A stretch of 64,000 nucleotides of DNA from Cyathus striatus. Taxonomy: Eukaryota > Basidiomycota > Agaricomycetes > Agaricales > Nidulariaceae. The translations under genes were made by a program, and so were the position numbers. The DNA lies in assembly GCA_025738555.1 (NCBI GenBank), contig JAOVFP010000018.1:620001-684000 (forward strand), written 5' to 3'. The notes under the pieces are model-generated. The model was not told where the DNA came from, did no database searches, and saw only the letters and a list, made by a program, of their open reading frames with translations. Positions within the stretch are counted from its first letter, which is position 1. Every line of letters begins with the position of its first letter. Shown in pieces: positions 47,901 to 58,853 of the stretch.

Positions 47901-48442
47901 CGAATGCGCGCATGGATGTCCACCAATAGATTCTCTGCTCGTTCCTGTATCGAACGTTTGAATGAAGTATTTGCATTGTCACCTGAAGTGGGAATGAGAT
48001 GAAGCCTAGCTATAAGGTCTCGTAGCCAGGTTTCTTGGTTCACGAGAAATGCATGTGCATCACTTCTTGCAAGGAACCTGGCGCCCTCTTTTTGCGAGGC
48101 TGGATTCCGTGTTCCATCTTCTAGCCACTCAAAATACACAGCACGGATGCTATCGCAAGAACTTTCAAGATTCCTATCATACTCGAATAAATTTCGGAAC
48201 ATCATTTGCGCGTCCATTTCATATGACGGAGGTGGGGCAAGAAACGGTGGAGAGTCTTGGGTAGGCAAGGAACAGACATCCTGGAGAGTGATGGAAAATA
48301 CTTGATCTTCAAGGTCTCGAAGATCAGCTTCAGCCCTGGCTTCTTCCTTGTGCACAAGATATTGCGCTTCTGTCATCGTTACCCCGTTACACCGACTGCA
48401 ATAGCAAACAGTAAGTTTCTTTTCCTTATTAGGACGTGGCAT
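44945..48442 (-). CDS. Tnp2-type (EnSpm/CACTA-like) transposase, intact model of 1131 residues
   Basis: Model exons are 48442-47854, 47801-46330 and 46279-44945, with GT-AG introns of 52 and 50 nt; the joined frame is 3396 nt with no stop. N-terminus: MPRPNKEKKLTVCYCSRCNG, a cysteine motif. Further cysteines CQAC (280, 283), C299 and C310 and the pair CSLC (518, 521) may bind zinc. The catalytic region shows SISYDAFNPYHNK (D402), LRYRSENIYLAGLIPGP, YAVVDGMHNLYLGLVKHHF (D591) and GWWMFPFERLIGNLQ (E886), which I take as the DDE triad by comparison with the Tnp2 family. The RPSW...SHGKLKADQWR and C-terminal IYPAIKRKWTDG blocks are typical of basidiomycete copies. It cuts and joins DNA at element ends. 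Being intact, it is the best candidate for mobilising the 24.7-kb unit. Confidence 0.85.
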
Positions 48443-48740
48443 TCTTGAAAAGGCTGTCAGTAAGGAGTGCGCTAATCTATGGTAGTGAAAACACTTACTA
48501 GACGCTGAGCTGTTGATGTGGGCAGAGTGGAGAGCGTCGGTGAAGCTTTATAGTTACTATAATATAATAACTGCAGGATACAGAATAAAGACAGGTCCTA
48601 ATAGACGACATCGCGGCTGAACCGATTTACTCGGACAAACATGGTCGCTTATAAAACAAGGCGTCGTTATGGTAGGCATTACAAGGCATGTATGATTTAA
48701 CGCACTACTTAAGAATGAGTCCAAGGTTGACGTTCCAACA

Positions 48741-49306
48741 ATGAGTTCCCTAAATTTGCACTCTCTAAGTTTACGTCGATCTTTTGAAAGAGAAATTTTA
48801 CCGAAACCACACCACATCCTTACGCTACACAAAGAATGGCCACTTGAAATACTGGGAAAAACATCTAATGTCGCAGGGAGTGCACGGACTCTTAAGGGAT
48901 CGTCCCTGATCCCTAAACCACGCAGTGAACTGGGCCGGCCAAGCAGAGGGGGGTATTCATTGCAGACTTCTCTACGCTGGGAGAAAGATGAGTATACAAG
49001 GGTACAGGTAATAGGCCTTTTGTATTCACCTAAAATATCATAATTACTTATCTATAGAGCAGAAGTTTGCGAAGATATGTATTTCTGAAAACATGAAGAA
49101 GGGTCAGCCATTTAGCGCACAACCGAAAGAGAAAATTGACCTTGTTGTGGAATTGGTGAGCGCACACATTTTTTTCACAAATTTACTAATGTCTAAATGT
49201 GTAGATGAATCAAGAGTTCCCAATACTACTAGACTATGAAAAAAACTGGGCAGCTATCGACTTTATTCGTGCAAGTATGAAAAATTGCTCGCGAGAACGG
49301 AAGTAG
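48741..49306 (+). CDS. IPKPR-motif small protein, copy b
   Basis: Three exons: 48741-49007 (start codon ATG at 48741, MSSLNLHSLSL, then SSLIPKPRSELGRPSRGGYS and LRWEKDEYTRVQ), a middle exon from about 49063 (QKFAKICISENMKKGQPFSA, EKIDLVVEL) and a last exon from 49204 (MNQEFPILLDYEKNWAAIDF, ending NCSRERK at 49306). Introns are about 50 nt. The IPKPRxE-GRPxRGGYxL, helical middle and FPxLxxYExNW order matches copy a. It is divergent from the transposase, with starts about 300 bp apart. Function unknown; the co-occurrence with Tnp2-like genes suggests a role in the mobile element's life, as inference. Confidence 0.6.
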
Positions 49307-49319
49307 CAGTATTTGATGT

Positions 49320-49660
49320 ATATACAATATAACCTGTACGAAAGTGGTATATACAAATAATAGTCTTTGTGGTCCGAGGCGACATATTACATATTACATA
49401 TGTACAGTAAACAAGAAAAGAAGTAAAAATGAAATCAAGGTATATACAAACAATAGTCATTGTGGTCCGAGGCAAAATATTACATATTTACAATATACGA
49501 GAGCAGTATGTGGGGTCCGAGGCGACATATTACATATGTACAATAAACAAGAAAAGAAGTAAAAATGAAATCGTGTATGCAATTGTGCTTAATATATATG
49601 ACTTCGTGTATACGTACATATCATATTAGCTTCTTTGTATCATTTCAGCAACACGGTCTG
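49320..49660. repeat. Tandem repeats of TGTGGTCCGAGGCGACATAT type
   Basis: Three units (about 49365, 49460 and 49510) share GGTCCGAGGC(G/A)A(C/A)ATATTACAT, and two share AACAAGAAAAGAAGTAAAAA then TGAAATC. The frames over them are repeat shadows. Confidence 0.7.
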
Positions 49661-49673
49661 CATTTATCACTCT

Positions 49674-52163
49674 TCAGCAACTAATACATAGTATAAGGAA
49701 AGCTTTATGAACTGTGTCAGGTAGTTCCCGTGGAGGCTGAGGATCCAATACAGTCTTTTGGCCTTTAGTAAGAGCCTTATACCAAGTTTGATCGTAATAG
49801 TTCGACGGAAGTCCTTTGACACATTGTTGGTCTTTCCTGGTCTTTTTTCCGGCCTTCGTTCCGGATGTAGATGCACCATGTTCCCTGAAGCAATGAACGT
49901 TACCGCCTCCCTTACAAAGGCCAGTGCCGTAAGTTTCTACGTTCCTGAATAAATCAGAAATACTATCGTTTCGCCAAGCTTTCACCCTTCGCCGAACTAC
50001 TTTCTGCCGTGTAGTTGTACCTTCGACTTCCGTTTCGTCCGAGCTCATCCCATCGACTCCCAGTATCTCATGAATGTGTTTGACCTCCTTCCATAGTTCA
50101 TTGTCCTCTTCTTTATTAGACAGGTGAGCCTTGATAACTTTTCCTCGGCGTTTCCATGTCTGCATAAGAATCTCAGCAGTGCGAAGTTGGATAACAAACA
50201 TAATGGAACACATACCCCTTCCCTACGAGTGAAACATCGGTTTCTTACTTTCTCTGCAACCCCACTTAGCTTAATTCTCTCTTTCTTTGAATGTGGTGTT
50301 TCATCGGAGTCCTCAGATGGCGGCTGTAAGGCCCGATATGCCGTAACACTATGTCCTAATCTACTCTTGATCTTAACTGCTAGGGCTTCCATCTTCATAT
50401 CATCCTCAGTAATGAGGATATTATCCCGTGTACTTTGATTGTTAAGCAGTGCTTGGTAGTCCAAAGCGAGGAGCCGGATCATCTCTGTGTTCCAATCAGA
50501 TGATAAAGGAGACATCCAATCAAGCGTTGGGGATGCAACATCTGGTACTGCTCTACGATCCTCAAACTCTTCGAGAAGCGCTTCGGATGGAGGACTGCGA
50601 AAATTTTTAGCATCTTTATACCACAGCCTCTTCGCAGCAAGGTAATTTCGTAGGTGTTCCTTTGTGAGAATCATTAGAAGGTTCAGTCCTGTAATTGAAA
50701 GATCAAACTTACGTTGAACCGTAATTCATCTGTGGTCTTTTTGGAGCGCTTCCTAGGAGATCGTACCGCTAAATCGTTGCTTTCATCCGCAGCGTCCATA
50801 CCATCATCCTCAGACGAACTTGGGCCATTAATCGGGCTAGGGCTCGTATTAGCTCCCGGGAGCGCATTTAGTAAACCTGTGAGGGATTGGACAAGCTGGT
50901 CATTGTAACGTTGAAGTTCTGGTCCAAGAGAAGTGGTGACATGCCGCGATAGAAATGTTATCTAAAAAGTTGAGATAAGGCACGGTATACAAGTATGTAG
51001 ATACTTACTTCCTCTAGGGAATAGCGCTGTGGAAAAACGGTTGGCTGAAAATTCGAAGGTATTGTTGGTTGCTGGTGGTCGGGCGAGGAATTGGCTGGTG
51101 GAGGTTGGGCTTGCTGCTGGTGGTTGGGCGAGGGAATAGCTGATGGATTGGCTTGAGCTTGCTGGTGGCTGGGCGGGGGATTGGGTGAAGGATCATTGGG
51201 TGAGGGGATTACGGGCAGCTGGTGTAATAGTAAACTTGGATCAATTTCCATACCTGAGAGCGGATCTTGGTGGGATGATGCCATGCCATCGATTTCCATA
51301 TGAAAATGGAGAGGGTGCGTAGGAGCAGGGACATCGGGAGGTGAACTCGGACCAGGGTTACCGGGCGCTGGCACGGGAATGTTAGACGACAGGACTGCAG
51401 AGGCTTGCGGTTCAGTCGCGGTGGATGGTGACCCATATGGTGTAAGATGATGGCCGTTCACAGAACTGGGTCGAGCAACAGCCAACGAAGGCGGAGGGGG
51501 TAAGGACCCGGGCAGTATAATCGATGCTGCTGCGCTAGCCTGCAGTGTAGGGGATGGTCCTGCTAGACTGGAGTTCTACACAAATAAATTTAGATGAAAG
51601 GGCGAGCAACGCGGTTACTTACTAGTGTAGCACGATAGAGCCCAGAAACCCTATCCTCCATTTCAGGCGCCTGGCAGGAAGGGATACTCGGAGGTAAAGG
51701 TGGAGGCGGAGGAACAACATTACCAGAAAGTCGAGGGGGCAAGGATTCGGTTTGCACTGGTGGCACAGTCGGGGATGGTCCCGTTAGACTGGGGACCTAC
51801 ACAATGAGATTAAGGGGATAAAAGGGAGAGTAATTAGGTTACATACTAGTGTATCACGATGGAGCCCGGAAACCCTATCCACCACTCCAGATACCTGGCT
51901 ATCTTCTGCGTCTGGGTGCCAGGTAGCAAACGGATTCTCAGTTACTGGTACTGGTTCATATTCATCAGGCCTTCGTTCAACCCTAACACGGGTGTATCAT
52001 GTAACTGCCTAGAAAGAAGGTGTAAGTTCATAGTATTATTTCATTGTACAACTTTACGCACTGGCTCATTGACGAGAGATTGAGACCGGTTATGGTTCAG
52101 CCTTTTAGGAACGGGGTAGTAAGGATGACCAGGTTCGACAGGAGGGTGTTGGTTGTTCGACAT
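49674..52163 (-). CDS. Proline-rich conserved-type protein with C-terminal globular region
   Basis: Minus-strand start at 52163 (MSNNQHPPVEPGHPYYPVPK). The exons encode two tandemly duplicated segments, DRVSGLHRDTL-VPSLTGPSP and DRVSGLYRATL-NSSLAGPSP, an internal exon duplication. A Pro/Ser/Gln-rich tract with PNHQQQAQPPP repeats follows, then ITFLSRHVTTSLGPELQRYN, a basic RSPRKRSKKTTDELRFN and the globular part (KEHLRNYLAAKRLWYKDAKN, LDWMSPLSSDWNTEMIRLLA, TWKRRGKVIKAHLSNKEEDN). The end is LPSNYYDQTWYKALTKGQKT and ISC at 49674. I recall proteins with the WYxxLxxxxKxxLxPxPPxELP tail from basidiomycete mobile regions, function unknown. All introns are GT-AG except a possible GC donor in the first. 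No lesion seen. Confidence 0.6.
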
Positions 52164-52591
52164 CGTGGAGTGCGCGTCGTTTGCTGTCGATGAATAGGGA
52201 TTAAATATTGAGCTAATCCGTCCCCATAAACATTATGGCGACCTAAACAATACAGATATCCAGGGTAAAAAACGAACAAGGAGAGAATGTACACTATAAC
52301 TATAGACGTCTTTGTAAATCTAACTATTGTCTACTAGTAATGAATAGGGTAGTCCTAGGTAACTGTACTAATTGTTGAGCGGGGAGTGAGCGGGGACACT
52401 TCACTGCGTTACCATTACCACTATTAATTAGGGCCTTATGTGATTATTCTACTGTCTGTTTTGTATATTAACTACTATCAGCTACTGCTACAGCTACTAT
52501 GAGGTATTGTTACAGCTACTATGAGGTACGACTACGAGAGCACATGGGTGTAAGTGAGAGAGAGGGACGCGGCGTTGCGATCAGTATGGCT

Positions 52592-52645
52592 GTTTCGAAA
52601 GCATTTAGGGCAGGTCAGCTGACCTGCCCTAAACGCTTTCGAAAC
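52592..52645. promoter_or_regulatory. 54-bp near-perfect palindrome 1
   Basis: Arms of 27 nt with one mismatched pair meet at GGTCAG|CTGACC; each arm reads TTTCGAAAGCRTTTAGGGCA outward-in. It sits about 430 bp upstream of the proline-rich gene's start. It could be a dimeric transcription-factor or transposase site, or a recombination site. Confidence 0.7.
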
Positions 52646-53360
52646 GGTCGTATTGTACCCACGACCACTACACTCTTTCTTCCATACTCTCATGATCTTC
52701 GTACGTACTGTAGCTAGTATAGGAATAGATTTAGGTCTTTTAGATAGATAATAGGACTTTTAGATAGATAATACTAAGCAAGCAACGAAAGAAAGGACGC
52801 ACCGGACGACGGTCTAATCCGAATGGAGGGAACAATGAGCCCTGTGTTATTGTCAACGTCAACGACAGCGCCAAAATGTGGAAAGCAAGCAACGAAAAAA
52901 AGGACGTACCGGACGATGGCCTAATCCGAATGGAGGGAACATTGGGCCCTGTGTTATTGTCAACGTTAACATCAACGACAGCGCCAAAATGTGGAAAGCA
53001 AGCAACAAAAGAAAGGACGTACCAGACGATGGTCTAATCCGAATGGAGGGGGAAATGGGCCCTGTGCTATTGTCAACGTCAATGACAACGACAATGCCAA
53101 AATGTGGAATGCTCACTAGATAAGTCATTTTGATGTGATCCTTGGCACGCCAACTAATATCGGTACGGTAGTCCTAGGTAATGGTATGAGCGGGGAGCGA
53201 GCAGGGACACTGTTGTACATTTTGCTAGGACCACTACTATTACTTAGGTTCGTACATGATTATTCTACGTACAACATACTGTTACTAACTATTATACTAC
53301 AGGTACTATGAGGTACATAGGTGCAAGTGAGAGAGAGAGGGGCACGGCGTTGCGATCAGT

Positions 53361-53424
53361 TGGCCATTTCGAAAGTGTTTAGGGCAGGTCAGCTGACCTG
53401 CCCTAAACGCTTTCGAAACGGCCA
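53361..53424. promoter_or_regulatory. 64-bp palindrome 2
   Basis: Arms of 32 nt with two mismatched pairs, same core GGGCAGGTCAGCTGACCTGC as palindrome 1, extended outward by TGGCC(A/G)TTTCG. It lies about 440 bp upstream of the WD40-B start at 53868. Confidence 0.7.
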
Positions 53425-53867
53425 TATTGCACCCACGCTTACTACTCCCTTTCTTCCTAACTCTCATGTTCTTCGTAGATACTGTAGTTACTATAGTATT
53501 GTATTTAGGTGCTTTTACGACGTTTAGATAGATAATAATTAGAAAACAACGAAAGAAAGGCATACTTGACGATGAACTAATCTTAATGGGGACCGGAGGG
53601 AACAATTGGGCGTTTGACAGCTTCAAAATATGGATTGTTCACTGGTTAGTTGTTTTTCTGTCATCCTTGAAACGCTAACTAAATCTTGCGATAATAGGTT
53701 GCGACTCCCTATTCAACAGGTAAGTCTGCTGTCACTGTCGAAAAATATTACAATTAACTGCATCTAGCGACGTGTTTTCCTAGTTTTCCTACAATAATAG
53801 TACTGGCATCTATCTCCTATAAAATGTACGCGTACTCTTCATTCAGTAACCAATCTCAACAGCATCA

Positions 53868-55492
53868 ATGTCCATTCAAGCCGATATTCCTAAGGTGTGT
53901 AGTGTTGCTTTCGCTTTCATGTCCCAGAACCAACAGATTAACGGAATAATACTTAGTTCAAGACTACTCAAACGCTGAGTTACCATATGAAGCCCATAAA
54001 TGTTTTAAAGCTAAGCCCGGATGCGTCAAAGCTTCTAAGTGGAGGTAAGTACTTACATGGATTTATAGACTTGCCACTCACTGTACTAGCGGACGACGGA
54101 ATGGTGGTTATTTGGGATACCATGAGTGGGATCAGTCTCGAAAAAGTTAACTTGGTATTTCATGGACCTGTGTCTTCGGCCGTCTGGATGCCTAGTTCAG
54201 ATGGTGTTACATGTTCCAACTTCGCAGTCGGATCTTCGGATGGTTCCATAATGGTATATCACCATGAAAGTAGCAAGGTATTTCGCTTAACGTATATATT
54301 ATTCGCTTATTTATTCTTTTTCATTTCCAGTACGTATGTAAGAGTGTTACAGAGGCACACGAAAATCGTGTAGAGGATTTAGCATTTGATCGGTATGGTC
54401 AGCGTCTCGCCAGTATTGGCAATGGCCGTTTGCTGGTATGGACGGTCAACCACAAAGGTACGCGTTGTCAAACGTGACGTCTCAGGAATTCACAGAGGAC
54501 ACAGGTGACATTGATGAGTATGCTGGAACTCCGGCACCAGACTTTAAGCATAGATTTCGTAGCGTCGCTTTTCACGACGACGGAAAACAGATCTTATATT
54601 CCGTTTTGGAAACGCACGAAATGTGAGTAATAACTCTTGTAATAACTGTTGCGATTACAATAGTCATGCTATGACTGATCTCTTGCGATAGCATTAACTA
54701 TCAAGTTAATCCTTGGACTCACCAATGGAGTCGTCGCTTAAGGTCTCGAATGTAGATATTTACCTTGTGCACTAAATTTCTTACCTACCACTTACCTGTA
54801 CCAGTGGTCATGCAGTCGTGTCTGGAAAAGAGATGCATGTTTCCAACCTGTTCAACGGAGTCGACACATACGCTCTCCCACCTTCCCAGCCGTTAAAGAC
54901 CTACGAGCATCCAATTTCCCGCAATTACCCCATGCATCTCGCATGTGGTCGACAAGGCTCCCTCATAATTGTCGGTAGCGACGACGGGTTTCCACGTGTG
55001 TTTTCGCGTTTCGGGAATATGCAGACGTCTTTGCCACACGAAAGAAATATTCTAACGCAGATTGTCGACGTAAGTATATTTCGTTTAGAATTGAGACAGG
55101 AGCTAATACGGTCTCTTTAAGTGTGCCGCGATCGGTTCGATATGCATAATAGCCACAGGATCGTCAGAAGCTGATAATCGTGAAACACACTATCCAATTA
55201 AGCTATGGAACTCAACTTCTGCTGTAAGCCTTCTATCTTGCTGCTCGTATTTATTGTTAATTGTAATTTCATCTACAAGCATAACACATCGAAGGGCATC
55301 TCCACTCCAGAGAAAGTCCGGAATACTGAATCATTGACCTATATGCAGATGTTATCTATTATATTGATTGTTCTATGTTTCCAGGTACTATTATCAAGCG
55401 AGATGGTTGGAGAGTGGGTTCAGACGCACGTGGCTTCAGTGTTGTTGGAGAAATGGAATTTAGATTTCAGTTTTCGCAACTACGCGCTTTAA
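53868..55492 (+). CDS. WD40-repeat protein B with C-terminal membrane anchor
   Basis: A nine-exon model (starts 53868, 53957, 54090, 54331, 54496, 54692, 54805, 55122, 55280) joins to 1197 nt, 398 residues, all introns GT-AG (45-70 nt). Blades include MKPINVLKLSPDASKLLSG then DDGMVVIWDTMSG, GSSDGSIMVYHHE, ENRVEDLAFDRYGQRLASIG then LLVWTVNHK, and VGSDDGFPRVFSRFG. The hydrophobic MLSIILIVLCFQVLL near residues 352-366 suggests a tail anchor with a short basic/aromatic end. A TATAAAA string is about 50 bp upstream of the start. It is homologous to WD40-A exon by exon but without lesion. WD40 propellers are scaffolds; the membrane attachment is predicted only. Confidence 0.75.
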
Positions 55493-55494
55493 AT

Positions 55495-55700
55495 AACAAC
55501 TACGCGCCTTAAATAATGATATCGGACTATACAGATATAAACTACGCGCCTTAAACAATTATATTAAACTATGGCTGGTCTCGATTCGTATGTTGGACAA
55601 TACAAGAGTGCATTGCTTTGAATATGAGGGCGTGGAGAATGAAGCGGGGAACGAGCGGGGAGCATGTGGAGATGTCACGTGCCTGAAGAGCCTGCCCTAA
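55495..55700. other. Spacer with ACTACGCGCCTTAAA repeats and palindrome half-site
   Basis: (C)TACGCGC(C/T)TTAAA occurs three times (about 55480, 55500, 55547). GAAGCGGGGAACGAGCGGGG at about 55638 matches the GAGCGGGG words of the terminal repeats, and GAGCCTGCCCTAAATGTTTT at about 55687 is one arm of the palindromes. This lies about 130 bp upstream of the Spt5-like start. Confidence 0.6.
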
Positions 55701-55827
55701 ATGTTTTCATATCCAATAAATAGAAAGCGGGTGTTGCAGGTTCTTTCCTTTGTACTCTCATTACCTCGACACAACATAGATATAGTTGAAGTAGATATAG
55801 TAGCTACCGTAGATACTTTAGCATACA

Positions 55828-58773
55828 ATGGCCAAAGACAACTGTGCACTGAATCAAGATGGTTCTTTGAAAGACGCGAGCCAGATTCAATGGTACTTTG
55901 ACCCTGATGATGAAGTATCTCAAAATCAGGTACCTCAACCTCGGCGGAGAAAAACAAAGAGAGCTAAAGTAGCAGTAACGAAACCATCTCAATATAGTAA
56001 CGCAATTGCTAACTTCAGGGTATAGACGTTTTTAGATCTGGAAGCTCAAGTGGCTTCCGGCTCGGAGGATGAAAATGACGAAGAGGAACCGGACGGTATG
56101 TATATCAAATAGCAATACCTGAATGCAACATGCTGATTGAGAACTATTTTTATAGAATTTATTGTAGATAGCGAAGAAAATGACGATGAAGATCCCAACG
56201 TTCCTGTTTGTCGGCTGGAGCTAGCGCGCTCGGTTCAAGCTGAACGACAGCCAGAAATTATCGGCCGTCTCTATAAAAAGTATGTCCTCTCACGCGGAGG
56301 TGCACATTCGCACGCTGGACCTAGTTCAACAACTGTCATAAGCAAGCACAATGTCGCCCATCGCGGTCGAGTAGCTCGGGACTGGTCCCTTTATGACATA
56401 CCAGTTAAGGTAAGTGAGTTGTCACCAGATCTGACGAGTATCTGGCTCACATTTTGTAGAATGGATCGGAGGAACGGATTGTATACCAGCTCAATTTACA
56501 TGCTGGCCCCAAGCACATTCGAAGTGCCTTTGCATTGTCCGTTATCCCGGGGCACGTTTACACAGAGGCTCTTAATCTTGAAGACCTGAAGAAATTTACC
56601 AAAATCTTTGGCGACGTCGACCAGTTCCATATTCATCCTGCACCAAATATTATGTGGGATTCTTACTTTGGAAACGTTGGCGCGAGCTATACACCCTACA
56701 AGCATACTTGGGTACGACTCAAAGGAAAATTTCGATATGATCTGGCGTTTATTATAAACGTCTGCGATCGCACATTTCGGATTGACGTCGTTCAGTTGCC
56801 TCGAGTAGAATACACAGATTCATCGAAACGAAAGCAGTCGTCGTCGAGCTCGAAACCAGCCTGCGAGCTATTCAACCCTGAACTTGCAAGGCAAGCATGC
56901 CCAGAAAAGTTCAAAGTTGAATATGAAGACGCCGATAATAAAATTATTAAAAGATATATATTTCGAGGATCATTTTATACTGCCGATGGTTTCTTACTAC
57001 GTCGGAAAGTCGATTCTGACGAGCACTATCAAGTCGAAGGGACACCGACAATGGAAGAACTGAGATCCTTTGATCGCTGTAGCCAAGTTCCTAAGGAGGT
57101 TTTGGAACAGACAAGACGTGCGGTATTATCGGCAAATATACGTATACGCGATCAGGTAAAGGTTGTCCTCCAAGGAATAGTTTCTCTGGTCTTCGTGGAA
57201 GATATCACAGAAGAAAACGCGACGATTAGGCTCTTCCATTCACCGGATGTTCTCTTCGAATATCCATTAAATTTACTTGAGAAGTGCTTCAAGATTGGCA
57301 ACGGAGTTAGGGTAAAGTCGGGCAAACACAAAGGAGTTGTCGGTATGGTCACAAATGTGGAGGCGTGTGGGCGTGTAGGCGAGGAAAATATTACAATTGT
57401 CGCCTTTCCGTTAAAGAAGGTAACTTTAAACCCATTTATTCCAGAGTATTTTTATTCTAACCGACTAAGCAGGGAAAACATGTACCAGTTCGCTCCTCAG
57501 ATTTGGACTTCTGTAGCGAAGTTCATAGAAATAGTACGTTTAGGTGGGAAGATAGTAATGACACAAGCACCCCAGATGCATCTGGGAGTCGGACTATTGA
57601 GGATAGGCTCATGCGTAATGATCCATATCGGTCGCTTTATGGGCTATATGGCGTGGTTACTTCCGGTCCTCAAAAGGGGGACATTGGGATACTAAAGTGT
57701 GTTAACGCCAATGGTCGCGCCGAGCTTGAAGTTGAAGCCCGCCTGATAAGTACGAGCAAACTTGAGGAGGTTTCAATAATGGATTTATATATTCCTGGGT
57801 ATTTACGTATCTCAATATGTATTCCAATCTATAAAACTAATAAATTATTACAGATATAACATTTCAAATATACTGCCATTTGACCTCGAAGGAGCTACAG
57901 ATCATCCTTCATGGAATGTCTGTCTGACACCTGCTTGGGAAAATGATTCTGGGATCGGGTCCCAAACACCAGCTTGGGATCCTAACTCAAGAACCCCGCA
58001 AGTAAGTACTTATAATTACATTTGCAAAGGATTAATTCTTGATCATATTCGGCCTAGATTTCCAATGTTGTATCCGCCGAAGAGCTTGCCTACCCCCATC
58101 GAAGTTAGTTACTCATTTTGATGTTGTCGCACGTCACTAATAGCAGTTTATAGTTCCAGAAAACATAGCTTCAATATCTGCTTTGCAAGCATCTGCTCCT
58201 CTTCCAGACTCAATGAGAACGGCTGTTATTGGTGAAGGGTCATCTGCTCGTGACGCTTCAACAGATGCATTCAATAGTGTGTATCATTCTTACAGTTCTG
58301 GATTATTGACCGATATTAATATCTTCGTAGGCCACTGGATAAATCAACTTCTCGAAGCGGACAGCTCATTTTTGGATCGTAGATATCTTCATGTGGTTAT
58401 CTCAGGATCTCTACCAACTGCTGCTAGTTCTGGGTTCGAAAGGGGCAGATATGAAAAATGCAGCGGTACCTATCTGGGATTGATGAGAAGTAATAGATCT
58501 ATCCGGGTGGAAATAACAGGCGGACAAGAACTTGAAGTCCCAGCTGAGTATGTGCACCCGGAAGCCCCTAGCAGGAAGGGTGAACGTGTAATGATCGTAA
58601 ACCGTCGTAACCACCAGCTGTACAGGGAAGTATTCATGGTACTTGGCCTGACGGAACAGGGAATTGAAGTCTGTCCTGTAAAAGGACAGAACAGAGCAAA
58701 GAAGATGCGTGTTGTACCGGCTCAGGATCTCGGAGTATTTGTGGAAAAACTTTTTAAGGGCATACGTTTATGA
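55828..58773 (+). CDS. Spt5-like transcription elongation factor paralogue
   Basis: An eight-exon model (55828-55929, 56026-56095, 56156-56409, 56460-57419, 57470-57798, 57854-58001, 58058-58103, 58154-58773) joins to 842 codons in frame. The N-terminus has FLDLEAQVASGSEDE and FIVDSEENDDED, the acidic region of Spt5. ARDWSLYDIPVKNGSEERIV then ALSVIPGHVYTEAL is an NGN domain (about 120-230). KCFKIGNGVRVKSGKHKGVV (about 415) is a canonical KOW, DPYRSLYGLYGVVTSGPQKG (about 510) a second, and SRKGERVMIVNRRN a third, weak one. TPAWENDSGIGSQTPAWDPN then SRTPQ (about 580-605) is a remnant of the Spt5 C-terminal repeat region. Spt5 with Spt4 clamps RNA polymerase and chromatin factors. The first exon junction is uncertain: without it an in-frame TAG (56023-56025) occurs. 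As element cargo this is unusual. Confidence 0.75.
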
Positions 58774-58853
58774 CACCTTGCACATTGCTCATGTATTATA
58801 ATTTCTTGTTCGACTTCAACATAGTATTTTAAATTTGTACATAATATTACATT

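Larger units (their letters stand above)
52342..53625. repeat. Large direct duplication with three inner 108-bp repeats
   Basis: 52342-52770 and 53168-53590 are direct copies: GTAGTCCTAGGTAA, GAGCGGGGAG, GAGAGAGAGGGRCRCGGCGT, the palindrome and a TTTAGATAGATAATA block come in the same order. Between them are three repeats of about 108 bp (52778-53110), each GCAAGCAACGAAAGAAAGGA, CTAATCCGAATGGAGGG, CTGTGTTATTGTCAACG and GCCAAAATGTGG. The whole is a divergent intergenic region between the proline-rich gene and WD40-B. Confidence 0.75.
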
